DNA of 64,000 nt from Cannabis sativa (lineage: Eukaryota > Streptophyta > Magnoliopsida > Rosales > Cannabaceae). The position numbers and the translations under genes were made by a program. The notes under the pieces were generated by a model. It was not told the DNA's origin and made no database searches. It was given only the letters and a program-made list of their open reading frames with translations. This document shows, in pieces, positions 21,717 through 33,929 of the stretch. Location of the stretch: NCBI RefSeq assembly GCF_029168945.1, contig NC_083610.1, positions 77,615,580-77,679,579 of the forward strand, in the 5' to 3' direction. Positions within the stretch are counted from its first letter, which is position 1. The number at the start of each line of letters is the position of its first letter.

Positions 21717-24310
21717 TAATTGATTTGCTTGCAAGAAATTTGGACTTAAAACGATTTGCTTGTTTTTTGGATGGTATCATGTTGCTTTGAGTGTCATATT
21801 GGTGTTTGATTGTTGTTTGTGAATTCTGGGAAAAATGGTTACTGTTCTGATTCTGTAATTATTTTTTTTGGATAGTTTGGAAAATTCTAAGCAATTTACT
21901 TTTTTACAGAACTCGATTTCGATTTAATTTGAATTAGGTATGAATTTTTGAAAATTGGAAAAATCGGGGTGACGAGCAACCTCATCACGCGCGCGGAATG
22001 GCTGCCTGCAGCTTTCCTGCGCCGTGATTTCTCGGCCATGCACCCCAGATACGCGCGCGGATGGGCATGCATGACATGCCATCCGTACAGTTCATCCAAT
22101 TTTCCAATTTTTTCGATTTTTCATGCTATTTCATGGAATTAAATTCCGATTTTTGGTGTAGTTTTGTATGTTGATTTTTGTTTTTCAAATTTCAAATCTA
22201 ATTATCAGAAATAAATTAATTTTTTTTAAAATTAATTTTAGATATTAGTGTAATTTGATTTTGAAAATAGGAAAAAATCAAGTTTTGCTTACCTCTTTTC
22301 TTATTTCCTTTAAAATTTGATTATTTTTTTTTAAGGTCTGATATTATTTTTTTTGGTAACTTGACCTTAATTAAAATAAGATCAAAATAATCATGATAAT
22401 ATTAAAAGAGGAAATAAGGTATTTTTGTTAACTTTTAAATTTTGTTATTTTTTAATTAAATTAAATTGTAAAACAAGAAAAGGGTATGTATTTACCATTT
22501 TCTATTTTATTATTTAATTTATTAAATAACATGAAATTTAAAAGGAAAATTAGCAATTTAATTTTGAAATGACATTTAGGTTACTAAAAACCTAATTTTT
22601 CAAAATGGTAGGTTTAATTTTAATTTTATTTTCGAAATAAATGTTTAAAATTAAATAAATCCTACATCCAACTATCCAAATCTAACCTTGTTGCAGGAGT
22701 ATGTGTTTTAGATTGTTTGTAAGTTTTCTAAAACCTATTATTGCTTGATCTAAATTGCCTTGGTTAACTTGATGATAGATCCTATGATCTAATTTTAACC
22801 AAAGGTTCAATTGATGATAGATCAAGTAAATAATTTGTAACAGGTAATTTTTACAAACTTCTTTCATCTGTGTATGACCTAGCAACATGATAGGATCCAT
22901 CTGAATGTGTATGCCTGTGTGAGCCTATATGTTTAATTTCCATTATAGATACATATAGGTTGTTGTTGCTAAATAAAATATCATAACTGATAGATTTTAT
23001 TTAGGCTCATTTAGTAGTGAGCCTATTCAATTAATAACAGTTATTCATTTTAATGTTAAATTCCTCTCTTTTGGGCCTTGTGTGAGAGTTGGGAGCCTTA
23101 GAAGTGGGTACAACATACTGGACCCAGCCCCCCCTCACATGAACAACCCCAATTGTGAAGGCCCATTTGCCTGATTTGGATAACTGTGCTAGGTTAATTA
23201 TATTAGTTTGACCTAATAAAAAATTGATTAGCAACATAATTAATTTCATTCTTCCTTGAAATTAATTTAAGAAAAACATAGTTTGAATAGTTATATTCTG
23301 GAAAGCTATATGTATTTTTCTTGTTTTTTAATTAAATATGGAATTATAACCATATAAATTCTTTCTGAATCCTAATTTTATAATTTCATTAAATATTCCT
23401 ATTTAAGTTGAGATTTAGTTAAATCTATCAAATCAACTTAGATTTGAATATTTTTGAATTTCCTATTATAAATTAAGTTGAGGAATTTTAGGAATTGGTT
23501 ATTAAGATTCTTTAGATATTTTTTTAAGTTGATATTTTATAAATATGGGAACTTAAAATGGAATATCTTCTAAATTAAGTGGTTACTACTTAATTGGTAA
23601 TATTTAATTAAGTCATTGATTGAAGAATATTTAAGTTGGGTATTTAGATTTTTCTAAAACAACTTAAATAAGATATTTTTCAAAATTATTCCATTTTTTG
23701 AAATTTAATTAAAGTTTTTACTTTAATTTGTAATATTTCATTATTGAGATATGGAATATAAATGATTAAACAAAATACATTGTTAAATAATGAGCTTTAA
23801 TCAAGAGAAATTCGATCTCCATTGTTGGTTTTACATAGCTATTGTTTTAGTGAGTAATCCTCCCTAATGGAGGAACGTTCATTAGCAAGTTAGCGCCGTT
23901 TAATCTCGAAAGATAAGTATTCTTATAAGTTTATTTTTATATGGTTCATGACCACCCTAATGGTGGCGACTGTATAAGACTTACAAGAATGCGAAACAAT
24001 GGTAAAAGCTCATAAGATAGAATTGCCTTGACTCTCGCCTAAACGGGACAACGCTGAATTCCAATCTTGATCGAATAAAAGGTTGCTAGAATGTTTGACA
24101 TTTTAGATGAATTGACAACTCTATACAATGGATGATGCTTTGACTCTCGCCTAAACGGGACACTGTATCAGTTCGTTGGAAACCCTGGAAAATAAACTAT
24201 GTTAGATTTAGTATTTTTATAACATATGTGATTATTTATTTTCTGAACCTGTGTATGAATTTATAGAACTAAAACCTTACTTCTGTTTATTGATATGTTG
24301 TAGTGCCAAT
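21717..24310 (+). other. Long 5' leader of element A
   Basis: About 2.6 kb with no open frame. AT-rich variable stretches separate blocks conserved in B and C: about 21700-22150, about 22660-23250 and about 23780-24200. The last has two hairpins with the same CTAAT loop (CCTCC/GGAGG at 23869-23883; CCACC/GGTGG at 23952-23966) and two copies of GACTCTCGCCTAAACGGGAC (24030 and 24142). Its position between primer site and gag suggests packaging, dimerisation or translation control; this is inference. Confidence 0.7.
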
Positions 24311-27300
24311 ATGAATAACCCTCATCCCGATCCACTCCTAGTTAGTATCTTTGCAAAAGAACTCAAAAGTGTGAAAATGCATCCTGGTAGTTGCATTAAC
24401 TCGCACCTATTGTTGATGAATCTGAAATTCCAAAAGGCAAATCTACTAGGAATTGATTTATCAAAGGAACAATGGGTAAGACTCATACTTTATAGTCTTC
24501 CTCAGGAGTATAACAGTTTTGTTCTATATTATTGATTGAACAATCCTAACTCCTCCGACATGGACAAACTCGAGTCTGAGTTAAGGGTCCATGAGCGGAA
24601 TCTGATTGCAATGAGACCTCCTGGTATTGCAAGCTTTGATCACAGGAAGAAGATTAAGCATGAGGGCTCTAACAAAGCTGCTTCTTCAAGTACAATTATC
24701 AGACATCATGTTCTATGTGCGAATTGTAATGGAAAGGGACATAAAGAAGAACAATGTCCCAGGCTTCTAGACAATTCAAACGAAGGTGATGCTTTTGTAT
24801 TTGAATCATGTGTTTTAGAGAACGACAAATCCTCCTGGATTTTTGATTCTGGATCTACTAACCATGTATGTTCTTCATTGCAGCTGCTTGAAACTTGGGA
24901 GAATCTTCACCCAGATGAGTTAAAGCTTAAAGTTGGAAATGGCGAGTTGGTATCAGTTAAAGCAAGAGGAACAGCCCGGATCAAGTTTAATTCTAAGAAG
25001 TTTTTACTTTTAGAGAATGTTTTATATATTCCTAATTTTAGTAGAAACTTGATTAGCGTTTTATGTTTACAGACACAATTTTATATATTGAATTTTTCGA
25101 GTTCAAATTGTTCAATTTCTCGTAATGGATTTCATATATGTGTTGCAAACATGGAACGAGGGCTTTATGTTTTAAGACCTGATACTCAAATCTCACTAAA
25201 TACTGAACTTTTCAATGTAGCTAAACCTAGAAGCCTTAAGAGAAAAGAGATTGATAATGATGATCAAACTTATCTATGGCATTTACGTTTAGGTCATATA
25301 GGTTTTGATAGACTCAATAGGCTAACCAAAGACGGTCCATTGAAAAATGTCGTCTTAAGAGAACTGCCAGTCTGCGAGTCTTGCCTAGAAGGAAAAATGA
25401 CCAAACGTTCTTTCTCTGCGAAGGGAGAGCGTGCCAAAGAACCCCTAGGGTTAGTACATTCAGATGTTTGCGGACCGCTGAATGTAAAAGCCAGAGGAGG
25501 TTATGAGTATTTCGTCACTTTCATTGACGATTTCTCTAGATATAGTTTTCTTTACCTAATGCAAAGAAATGCAAACATTTAAAAAGTTTCGGTGAATTTC
25601 ATGCTTTGGCTCAAAACCAATTGGGTAAAACATTAAAGATCTTGCGAATCGATAGGGGTGGAGAATATATGGATATGCGGTTCAAAGATCATTTAATTGA
25701 ACTTGGAATTGAATCCCAATATATCGCCCCAAGCACTCCACAGCAGAATGGAGTTGCAGAAAGAAGAAATCGCACTCTCTTAGAAATGGTTAGGTCTATG
25801 CTGAGTTATTCAACTCTGTCTACGTCCTTCTGGGGATATGCTATCCAAATGGCAAACGACATTTTAAATGTTGTTCCATCTAAAGCAGTCCCTAAGACAC
25901 CCGTCGAACTATGGAATGGTCGCACACCTAGTTTGCGCCATTATAGGATTTTGGGGTGCCCTGCTCACGTCTTAAGAAAGAAAGAAGGCAACCGGAATCG
26001 CGAACTGAAGTTTGCATGTTTGTCGGAAATTCTAAAGAGACTAGGGGTGGACTATTCTATAGTCACAAGGATAACAAAGTGTTTGTTTCTACAAATGCTA
26101 CTTTCCTTGAAGATAACTATATGAAAGACAACAAACCGAAAAGTGAAATTGTATTAGAGGAAATGCTCATAGATACTGTTCCTTCAAATGTACCATCTTC
26201 TTCTACTCAAGAAGAGGAACATCCCACTCCCTCGCCTGTAGCAACTTAGAAAACTACTACTAAAGCTCCTGTTCAGAAGGTCACCGCTCCTCGTCGTAGT
26301 GGGAGGGTTTCTACAAAACCATCTCGTTATGGCTTGGATGGTGAAATCAATATGGTCGTTGGTGACGGTATTGATGACGACCCATTAACCTATAAACAGG
26401 CAATGGCAAGTCCGCAACGGAAGCGATGGTCAGCCGGTATGGATTCAGAAATGGATTCCATGAAAAAGAACAAAGTCTGGGAATATGTAGAACCACCTGA
26501 TGATTTTCGTCCAATTGGATGTAAATGGGTCTACAAGAAGAAAAGAGGTGCTGGAGGTGAAGTCGAAACTTTCAAAGCTAGACTGGTCGCCAAGGGTTAT
26601 ACCCAAAGAGAAGGTGTGGACTATGAGGAAACTTTTAGTCCGGTTGCCATGCTCAAATCCATCCGAATTCTTCTCTCCATAGCTGCCGCTTTAGATTATG
26701 AAATTTGGCAAATGGATGTCAAGACAGCCTTTCTGAATGGGCTTCTTGAAGAAACCATCTATATGGAGCAACCAGAAGGTTATGTTCTTCCTGGGCAGGA
26801 GAATAAAGTTTGCAAATTAAATAGGTCCATATATGGGCTTAAGCAAGCTTCTCGCTCATGGAATAAAAGGTTTGATGAGATCATCAAAACCTACGGCTTT
26901 CATCAGAATGAAGATGAACCTTGTGTTTACCAACTCAAGGAAAACCAAGTAGTAGTATTCCTGGTCCTTTATGTTGATGACATTTTGATCATTGGAAACA
27001 ATGTCAAGAAAATGACTCACATCAAGGAATGGCTTGACACTCAATTCGACATGAAAGACTTGGGTGAGGCAGCCTATGTTCCTGGTATTCAGATTGTCAG
27101 AAACCGAAAGAACAGATCCCTTGCTCTCTCTCAAACAGCTTACATTGACAAAGTTCTAGAGAGATTTTCCATGACTAATACCAATGGGGCAAACATGCCT
27201 TCTAGACATGGTATCCGTCTATCTAAGGAACAGTATCCTACTGATCCTCAAGAGATAGAAGACATGGCAAAAATTCCTTATGCTTCTGCAGTTGGAAGTC

Positions 27301-27947
27301 TAATGTATGTTATGCTATGCACTAGACCTGACATCTGCTATGCAGTTGGAATCGTGAGCAGGTATCAGTCAAATCCAGGACGGGTACATTGGAATGCTGT
27401 TAAGTATATTTTGAAATACTTAAAGAGTACAAGAGATTATGTATTAGTCTACAAGGGTGGTGCTTTAAATCCCTTAGGCTATACAGACTCAGATTTCCAA
27501 GGATGTCTTGAAGACAGGAAATCTACATCTGGGATGGTGTTTACTCTTGGGGGTGGAGCAGTGGTTTGGAGAAGTGCTAAACAAACTGCGATTTCGGATT
27601 CTACCATGGAGGCAGAATACATAGCTGCGGCTGAAGCAGCTAAAGAGGTTGTCTGGCTTAGGAAGTTCTTCACTAGTCTCGGTGTAGTTCCTGGAATGGA
27701 AAAGCCTCTAGTCCTGCTTTGTGATAACACTGGAGCTATAGCCAACAGTAAGGAACCTCGGAGCCACAAGAGAAGTAAGCATATAGAAAGAAAGTATCAT
27801 ATTATCAGAGAATATGTGGCAAGAGGGGATGTACTGGTGGAGAAAGTGGATACGCAGGATAACTTGGCTGATCCACTCACCAAAGTCTTGGCAGTAACTT
27901 CATTCAAAAAGCACCGTCAGAATTTAGGATTAATTGAAATGTACTGA
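24311..27947 (+). pseudogene. gag-pol of element A
   Basis: ATG at 24311 opens a gag that aligns only with the C-terminal half of element C's gag; an in-frame TGA (24533-24535) interrupts it. A zinc knuckle C-A-N-C-N-G-K-G-H-K-E-E-Q-C follows at about 24718-24760, then protease (W-I-F-D-S-G-S-T-N-H), the pre-integrase H-L-R-L-G-H and C-E-S-C, integrase with H-S-D-V-C-G-P, D-D-F-S-R-Y and later P-Q-Q-N-G-V-A-E-R-R-N-R. Frame changes occur near 25580 and 25985, and a TAG at 26247-26249. From 26334 to 27947 RT and RNase H are fully open (537 codons): A-R-L-V-A-K-G-Y-T-Q, Q-M-D-V-K-T-A-F-L-N-G, L-Y-V-D-D-I-L-I, and tail T-M-E-A-E-Y and H-I-E-R-K-Y-H. Confidence 0.93.
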
Positions 27948-27960
27948 TTTGTTTTATATT

Positions 27961-27976
27961 AGTGCAAGTGGGAGTT
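27961..27976 (+). other. Polypurine tract of element A
   Basis: AGTGCAAGTGGGAGTT directly before the 3' LTR; identical at 40316-40331 in B and, reversed, at 53534-53549 in C. Confidence 0.85.
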
Positions 27977-29852
27977 TGTTGGGTTTTATGCCCTAAATAA
28001 AACTCTGTTTCAATGTAATCCAGATTATTCAATATCAATAAAGTAACAGAAGTAATTTTTCATTCACTTATGTATGTTTTGGTTCACTTAATCAATTGCT
28101 TGTCTATTTGATTTATAAATTCATCCAAACCCCTTTTTCACATACTTGATCATGTTTATTGTGTTGTCAACACAATGGAAAATAAACATGACTATGTGAA
28201 TAAACTATTCCTAGATTTATCAGAACACTGGGTTTTACTGATATGACAATCTACATCAGAGTTTACTTACATTTGGAGAAATGTTATGTTCTTTCCATAA
28301 CATAGGTTAAAGTAAAGCTCAGGTTGGATGCATGGAGTATGCATTGAAATGGACTGATATTGAACTTTGAATTAGATTTTGAAACTTACCGTAAACATCT
28401 ATTCAATTCAATATCATAAGTTGATCCTAGATCACATGATCGAAATCCTGATATGGTTAGGCTCAATTTCAAGAGTATTATTCGTGTTCTTTGATTTTTT
28501 AGTTAAGCCTAATCTTTAGTCTGGGCAATACATACATTTTGGGAACACGGTAGTGCGATTGAGTGGGAGCGCTAACATAAATATGGAATCTATAGCTTCT
28601 ATCTGGCGAATAGTAAGCAAAGGGTGATTTCCTTCGAGCTTAACCAAACGAGATAAATGATTGAGTACTCATTTCACTTAGTTGAAATATCATTTATACA
28701 GGGTTAAGTGTTTTAAGGATAAAATACATTGTAGGGTGTTACGGTAATTTAGTCCCTTTACAGTGTAAATCATCCATATAGAGGATCATTGATCACATTA
28801 GGATTATAACAATGGATAACTAATAATGTGTCTATATGGTGGAACATATAGAGCATTCTATATACTGAGAGTGCAATTCTGAGTTCTATGTGTGGATTCA
28901 ACGAAGAATTAATAAGTCAGTGAATTTAAGTGGTAAATTCTAGATCTGCTTATTGGAAGCTCGGATATATAGACCCATGGTCCCCTCACTAGTTGAGATG
29001 ATATTACTTGTAAGACTCATTTAATTGATTTTAATTAATCAATTAAAAATTCTCAAGATAGACTTGTCTATTTGAGAATTTATCACTTATTAAGGGCAAA
29101 ACAGTAAATAGAGATTTTGAAGGGCATATTTATTAATTAGGAAACTTTAATTAGTTTCATTATTAATAAAATAAATGACAAAATTTGATAATTAATTTTA
29201 ATTATTAAATAATTAGATTTGACATTTATGTGGTTGAACAAAGGAATTGGCAGTTTTTTACAAAACAGGAAACTATCAGTGTAGGAAAAGGAAAGTTGGA
29301 AAAGTGGCAAGCCTTGTTTCCACAATGCCTAGGCCGGCCACTTAGCTTCTTTTTCTCTTTGATTTTTTCAATTCCAAATGTCAATCATAGCCCTGGGTGG
29401 TCTTCTATAAATAGAAGGCAAAGGCTTCAGAGTTGCATACAATTGTACAACCTTTTCACAACATTATTCTGAAAGAATTTTCTCTCAGAAAATTCTCTCT
29501 GAGCCGCCACCCTCTCTCCCTCTCTCTTCCTTCACTGTTGCAAAAAGTATAAGTGCTAGAGTAGTGCCCACACACATCAAGTAATACCTCAATCATAGTG
29601 AGGAAGGTTGTGTAGAATTCAGAAACAACAAAGAAGGACTATCGGGCTCAGATCTTGATTATACTCTGCTACAGAAAGGAATCAAGGGTTAGAGATCTGA
29701 GTGGGAGGAGACATATATTCCGCTGCAATCACTGTAAGATTTCTGATACTCTTATGTGTTTAATTTCCTATCGTTTTAGAAGTTCATATTTAGGTTGTTA
29801 AATCAACATACTTGTGAGTAGATCTAAGATCCTGATAAAATAACTTCCAACA
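27977..29852 (+). repeat. 3' LTR of element A
   Basis: 1,876 bp matching 19814-21697. Differences are a shorter CT run and a few substitutions and small deletions. TCTCC follows at 29853-29857. Confidence 0.95.
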
Positions 29853-29857
29853 TCTCC

Positions 29858-32024
29858 CACTTGGGCTACATATGTTTTCTTATAGTGTGTAACCTTATAA
29901 GCGCTTAAACTTTGCTATCATAATTATAGGTATTTCAAAACAATCTCGTCCATTGATTATACTAACATAGAATCAAAGCGGCTTTCGCCACATTTAGCGA
30001 GGCTAAACCCTTCAATGGTCACGTATATCAATATAATCAAATGACATAGATCAATCATGGATGCGTAGCATAGAAATTACATGCAAATATGATCTTAGCA
30101 TGCCTATTTCCAATTGGTCCTCCTTAATTGAGATCATTCCTTCATTAATTCTTTTTGCCTTATACTTAAATCCCAATAGAAAGAAAACACTTAGAGTACT
30201 CAAAACTTAAGTCAATACTTTATCTGCAGAATCAAACCATAAATATGTGTTAGCTTGATAGAACATTCTAAATACAAACTTCCACTAAACCAGCATAATT
30301 TTAAATAATACCACATCCATATATGAGCAACAAGCTTCTGAAAAATATTAAGTGGTATATCCTTAATGATTCGGATCACACAAAATATAGAGTTTGTCCT
30401 TATTATGTTCTATAGACACCTTATTACTCTGAATTTTATACAATTAGTTCAAAGTCAATGTGCCTTTGACCTTATAGATTTCATGTTGTTACTAAAATGC
30501 AACTTGATTGATTTATTGTTACAACATATATCTTTAATAGCTTTCAATACCATTCTTAATTTTAGCCATATGTGACAAAAAATTTCACAACTAAAAACTT
30601 TATAAGATCAGAATCATAAATCTTAATGATCTCCAAAATTTTCTGTTTTTTGATTTCTGATAAGTGAACATATAGTATTTTGTTCTCTTTAAATTTCTTA
30701 TAGCTTATTTGGCTGCATACCGAAAGTTCCTTATATGGTTACTTAAATATCTATCCAACATTTATGTATATTAAGTACAAATATATACATTCTTGAGCAT
30801 AAATTAGATTCCAATATATATTAAGAATTTTCTATATTTCTTGAATTCTAAGGTTTCTTTAAGGACAATGACTTAGACAATTTATTTTCTTTAGCTACAA
30901 ACCTTTCTTCTGGTATAGTATCTTTCATGCCAAAAGTTTTGAATACTTTATTGATATACTTCTTTTCTTATAATTCAAGAATATCTCAAGAATAATTTCA
31001 ACATATCTTGAACTCTTAATACAAAATTAGTATATCATCAATGGCAAGTTATTTTTTACCAATATATAATACCAGGATCATATTCTTACTTCCACTGAAC
31101 TTGTGATGTATACACAATCATCAAAAGCTTCTATCTCAAAATCAAATGAGAATACTTAATAAAATTGTGTTATTGTTACGAGAAGCTTACTTGAGTCTAT
31201 ACATGGATTTTTCTAATTTGTAAACTATATTCTTTGGATCTTTGGATACAAAATTTTCTGGTTGCACAATATAACTTTTGTCATCAATATTATCATTGAT
31301 AAATGACACTTTAATAATCCATTTGATATAACTCAAGACCATAATGAGCAGTCAATGTCATGCTTGTCCTGAAATAGTCTTTCAAATAAACCAAAAAAAG
31401 TCTATTTAAAATGAATATATACTTTATGAGTAATTATTTGCATACAAGACATAATGTGCATCTCTCCATATTGCAATTTGCATCCCTCTTGATCATAAAT
31501 ATTAATTTATAACTTATTGGTTTTACACCTTATAGCAACAGAAAAAATATTAATCTTTATTGTCTCACATTAATTTGTACTCCTTATTTAAGATATCAAT
31601 CAAGTTTTTAGAGCTAGGACCTTCATGGCATGATAAAAGTTGATTGGATCATCGTCTATCATTCTTTTATTTCATTATGTCCTTTCTCTCATGGATTTTT
31701 AAATGACACTGATCTTTGAGGTTGTTGAGTTTGATTATCTGAAATATTTACCATATCTTGAATGAGAAGTTGTTTGGTATTGTCTTATCAAGGTTCTAGT
31801 CTTATCAAGGTTCTGGATTCACTTATTGATCAATAAAAGTCATGAAAACCTAAACATTGTGAAAAGTGATAGTTAGAATTGAGTTTAACGTCAATTTTTT
31901 CTCAAGAACAATATCTATAATAATCTTATTTCTCCCCAAACTCAACATCCTCAAAATTATTAAGGTTTCTCGTCTTAAAATTGAACCATAGTGTGGGATC
32001 ACAAAATTTATAGCTTTTTAATTA
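29858..32024 (-). pseudogene. Decayed copia pol of element D, part 1
   Basis: Minus-strand remnant of RT and neighbouring pol. The clearest piece is about 31185-31275, where the minus strand reads a Q-P-E-N-F-V-S-K-D-P string, then V-Y-K-L-E-K-S-M-Y, the usual block before the catalytic motif; a further stretch near 31020-31050 suits the YVDD region but is degraded. Stops are frequent and no long open frame survives. It continues, after B is removed, at 42212. Confidence 0.65.
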
Positions 32025-32042
32025 CTAGAGTATACAGTCTAG

Positions 32043-33927
32043 TGTTGGGTTTTATGCCCTAAATAAAACTCATTTCAATATAATCAGATTTACTTATTAA
32101 TATAGATCAGAAATAACATTTAATGTTGCATGGTTCACATGATTTATTTCATGATTATATGTACATAATGTATAAATTCATCTGAAACCCTTTTCACATA
32201 CTTGATCCTGTTTATTGTGTCGTCAACACATTGGAAAGTAAACATGACTATGTGAATAAAGTTTCCTAGATTTATCAGACATAGGGTTTTACTGATATGA
32301 TAATCTACAACAAGAGTTTACTTGTATTTGGAGAAATACTATGTTCTTTCCAGAACATTGGTTAAAGTAAAGCTCAAGTTGGATGCATGGAGTATGCATC
32401 GGAAGGGACCGATATTGAACTTTGACTTAGATTTATTAAACTTACCGTAATATCTATTCAAGTCAATATCGCCTAGTTGATCCTAGATCAAATGATCTTA
32501 ATCCTGATATGATTAGGCTCAATCTTGAAAGGCTATTCGTGTTCTTTGATTTGTTAGTTAAGCCTACTTTTAGGTCAGGGTGATACGTACATTTTGGGAA
32601 CACGGTAGTGCAATTGAGTGGGAGCGCTAGCATAAACATGGAATCTATAGCTTCTATCTGGCGAATAGTAAGCAAAGGATGATCTCCTTCGAGCTTGACC
32701 AAACGAACATAAATGGTGGAGTACTCATTTCACATTAGCTGAAATATCATTTATACGGGGTCAAGTGTTTTAAGGAATAAATACATTGTAGGGTGTAACG
32801 GTAATTTAATCCCTTTACAGTGTAGATCATTCATATAGAGGATCATTGATCACATTAGGATTATAACAATGGATAACTAATGATGTGTCTATATGGTGGA
32901 ACATATAGAGCATTCTATATGCGAGAGTGCAATTCTAAGTTCTATGCGTGGATTCAACGAAGAATTAATAAGTTAGTGAATTTTAGTGCTAAATTCTTGA
33001 TCTACTTATTGGAAGCTCGGTTATATAGACCCATGGTCCCCCCACTAGTTGAGATAATATTGCTTGTAAGACTCATGTAATTGGTTTTGATTAATCAATT
33101 ATAATTCACAAGTTAGACTATGTCTATTTGTGAAATTTTCACTAAGTAAGGGCGAAATTGTAAAGAAAGAGTTTATAGGGGCATATTTGTTAATTATGAT
33201 ACTTTGTATGGTTCAATTAATAAATATGATAAATGACAATATTATTTAATAATTATTTATAGTTATTAAATAGTTAGAATTGGCATTTAAATGATTGAAT
33301 TAGGAAATTGGCATTTTTGAGAAAATCAGATACAAAAGGTGTTAAAATTGCAAAATTGCAAAGCCCAAGGCCCAATCCATTAAGTGTATGGTCGGCCACC
33401 TTTGTAGCTTTTTTAAATGATTTTTTTCATTATTTTAATGCCATATAATTCAAATCAAGCCCTAGAGGAATGCTATAAATAGATAGTGAAGGCTTCAGGA
33501 AAATTACACTTTACGAATCGAAAAACTCGAGCCTCCACTCTCTTCTCTAGTGCCACTCTCTCTCTCTTTTCTTCCTCAATATTTCGGAACCTCTCTTAGT
33601 GATTAGAGTAGTGCCCACACACATCAAGTGATACCTCGATCATGTCGTGAGGAAGATCGTGAAGAAAGATCATCAAGAAAGGAGTTTCGGCATCAAAGAT
33701 TCGTAGAAAGAGATCCGGGTTCGGATATTGATAATGCTCTGCTACGAGAAGGAATCAAGGGCTAGATATATCTCGAACGGAAGGAGTCATATTATTCCGC
33801 CGCACCCAATGTAAGGTTTCTTAAACTTTATATGTGTTTATTTTATCGTTTTAGAAAGTTCATATTTAGGATGTTAATAAACATACTTGTGAGTAGATCT
33901 AAGATCCTGGTAAAATAATTTCCAACA
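32043..33927 (+). repeat. 5' LTR of element B
   Basis: 1,885 bp from TGTTGGGTTTTATG to TTCCAACA. TATA box TATAAATAG at 33474-33482. Between 33510 and 33800 it differs from the 3' LTR at many sites, nearly all where the 3' copy has CAG or CTG. Confidence 0.93.
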
Positions 33928-33929
33928 AC

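Larger units (their letters stand above)
19814..29852 (+). mobile_element. Element A: 10-kb Ty1/copia retrotransposon, recent insertion
   Basis: 10,039 bp flanked by TCTCC (19809-19813 and 29853-29857). LTRs of 1,884 and 1,876 bp are almost identical. It has a tRNA-Met-type primer site, a 2.6-kb leader, gag-pol in one line with integrase before RT (the Ty1/copia order), and a polypurine tract. LTR length near 1.9 kb suggests the Tork/Angela side of copia, but lineage is not proven. Gag lacks its N-terminal half and pol has two frame changes and an extra stop, so it is probably not self-sufficient. Confidence 0.95.

Noticed and set aside
32463..32702. Minus-strand frame, repeated at 40749-41018
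   Set aside because: It is within B's LTRs; shared only because LTRs are duplicates.
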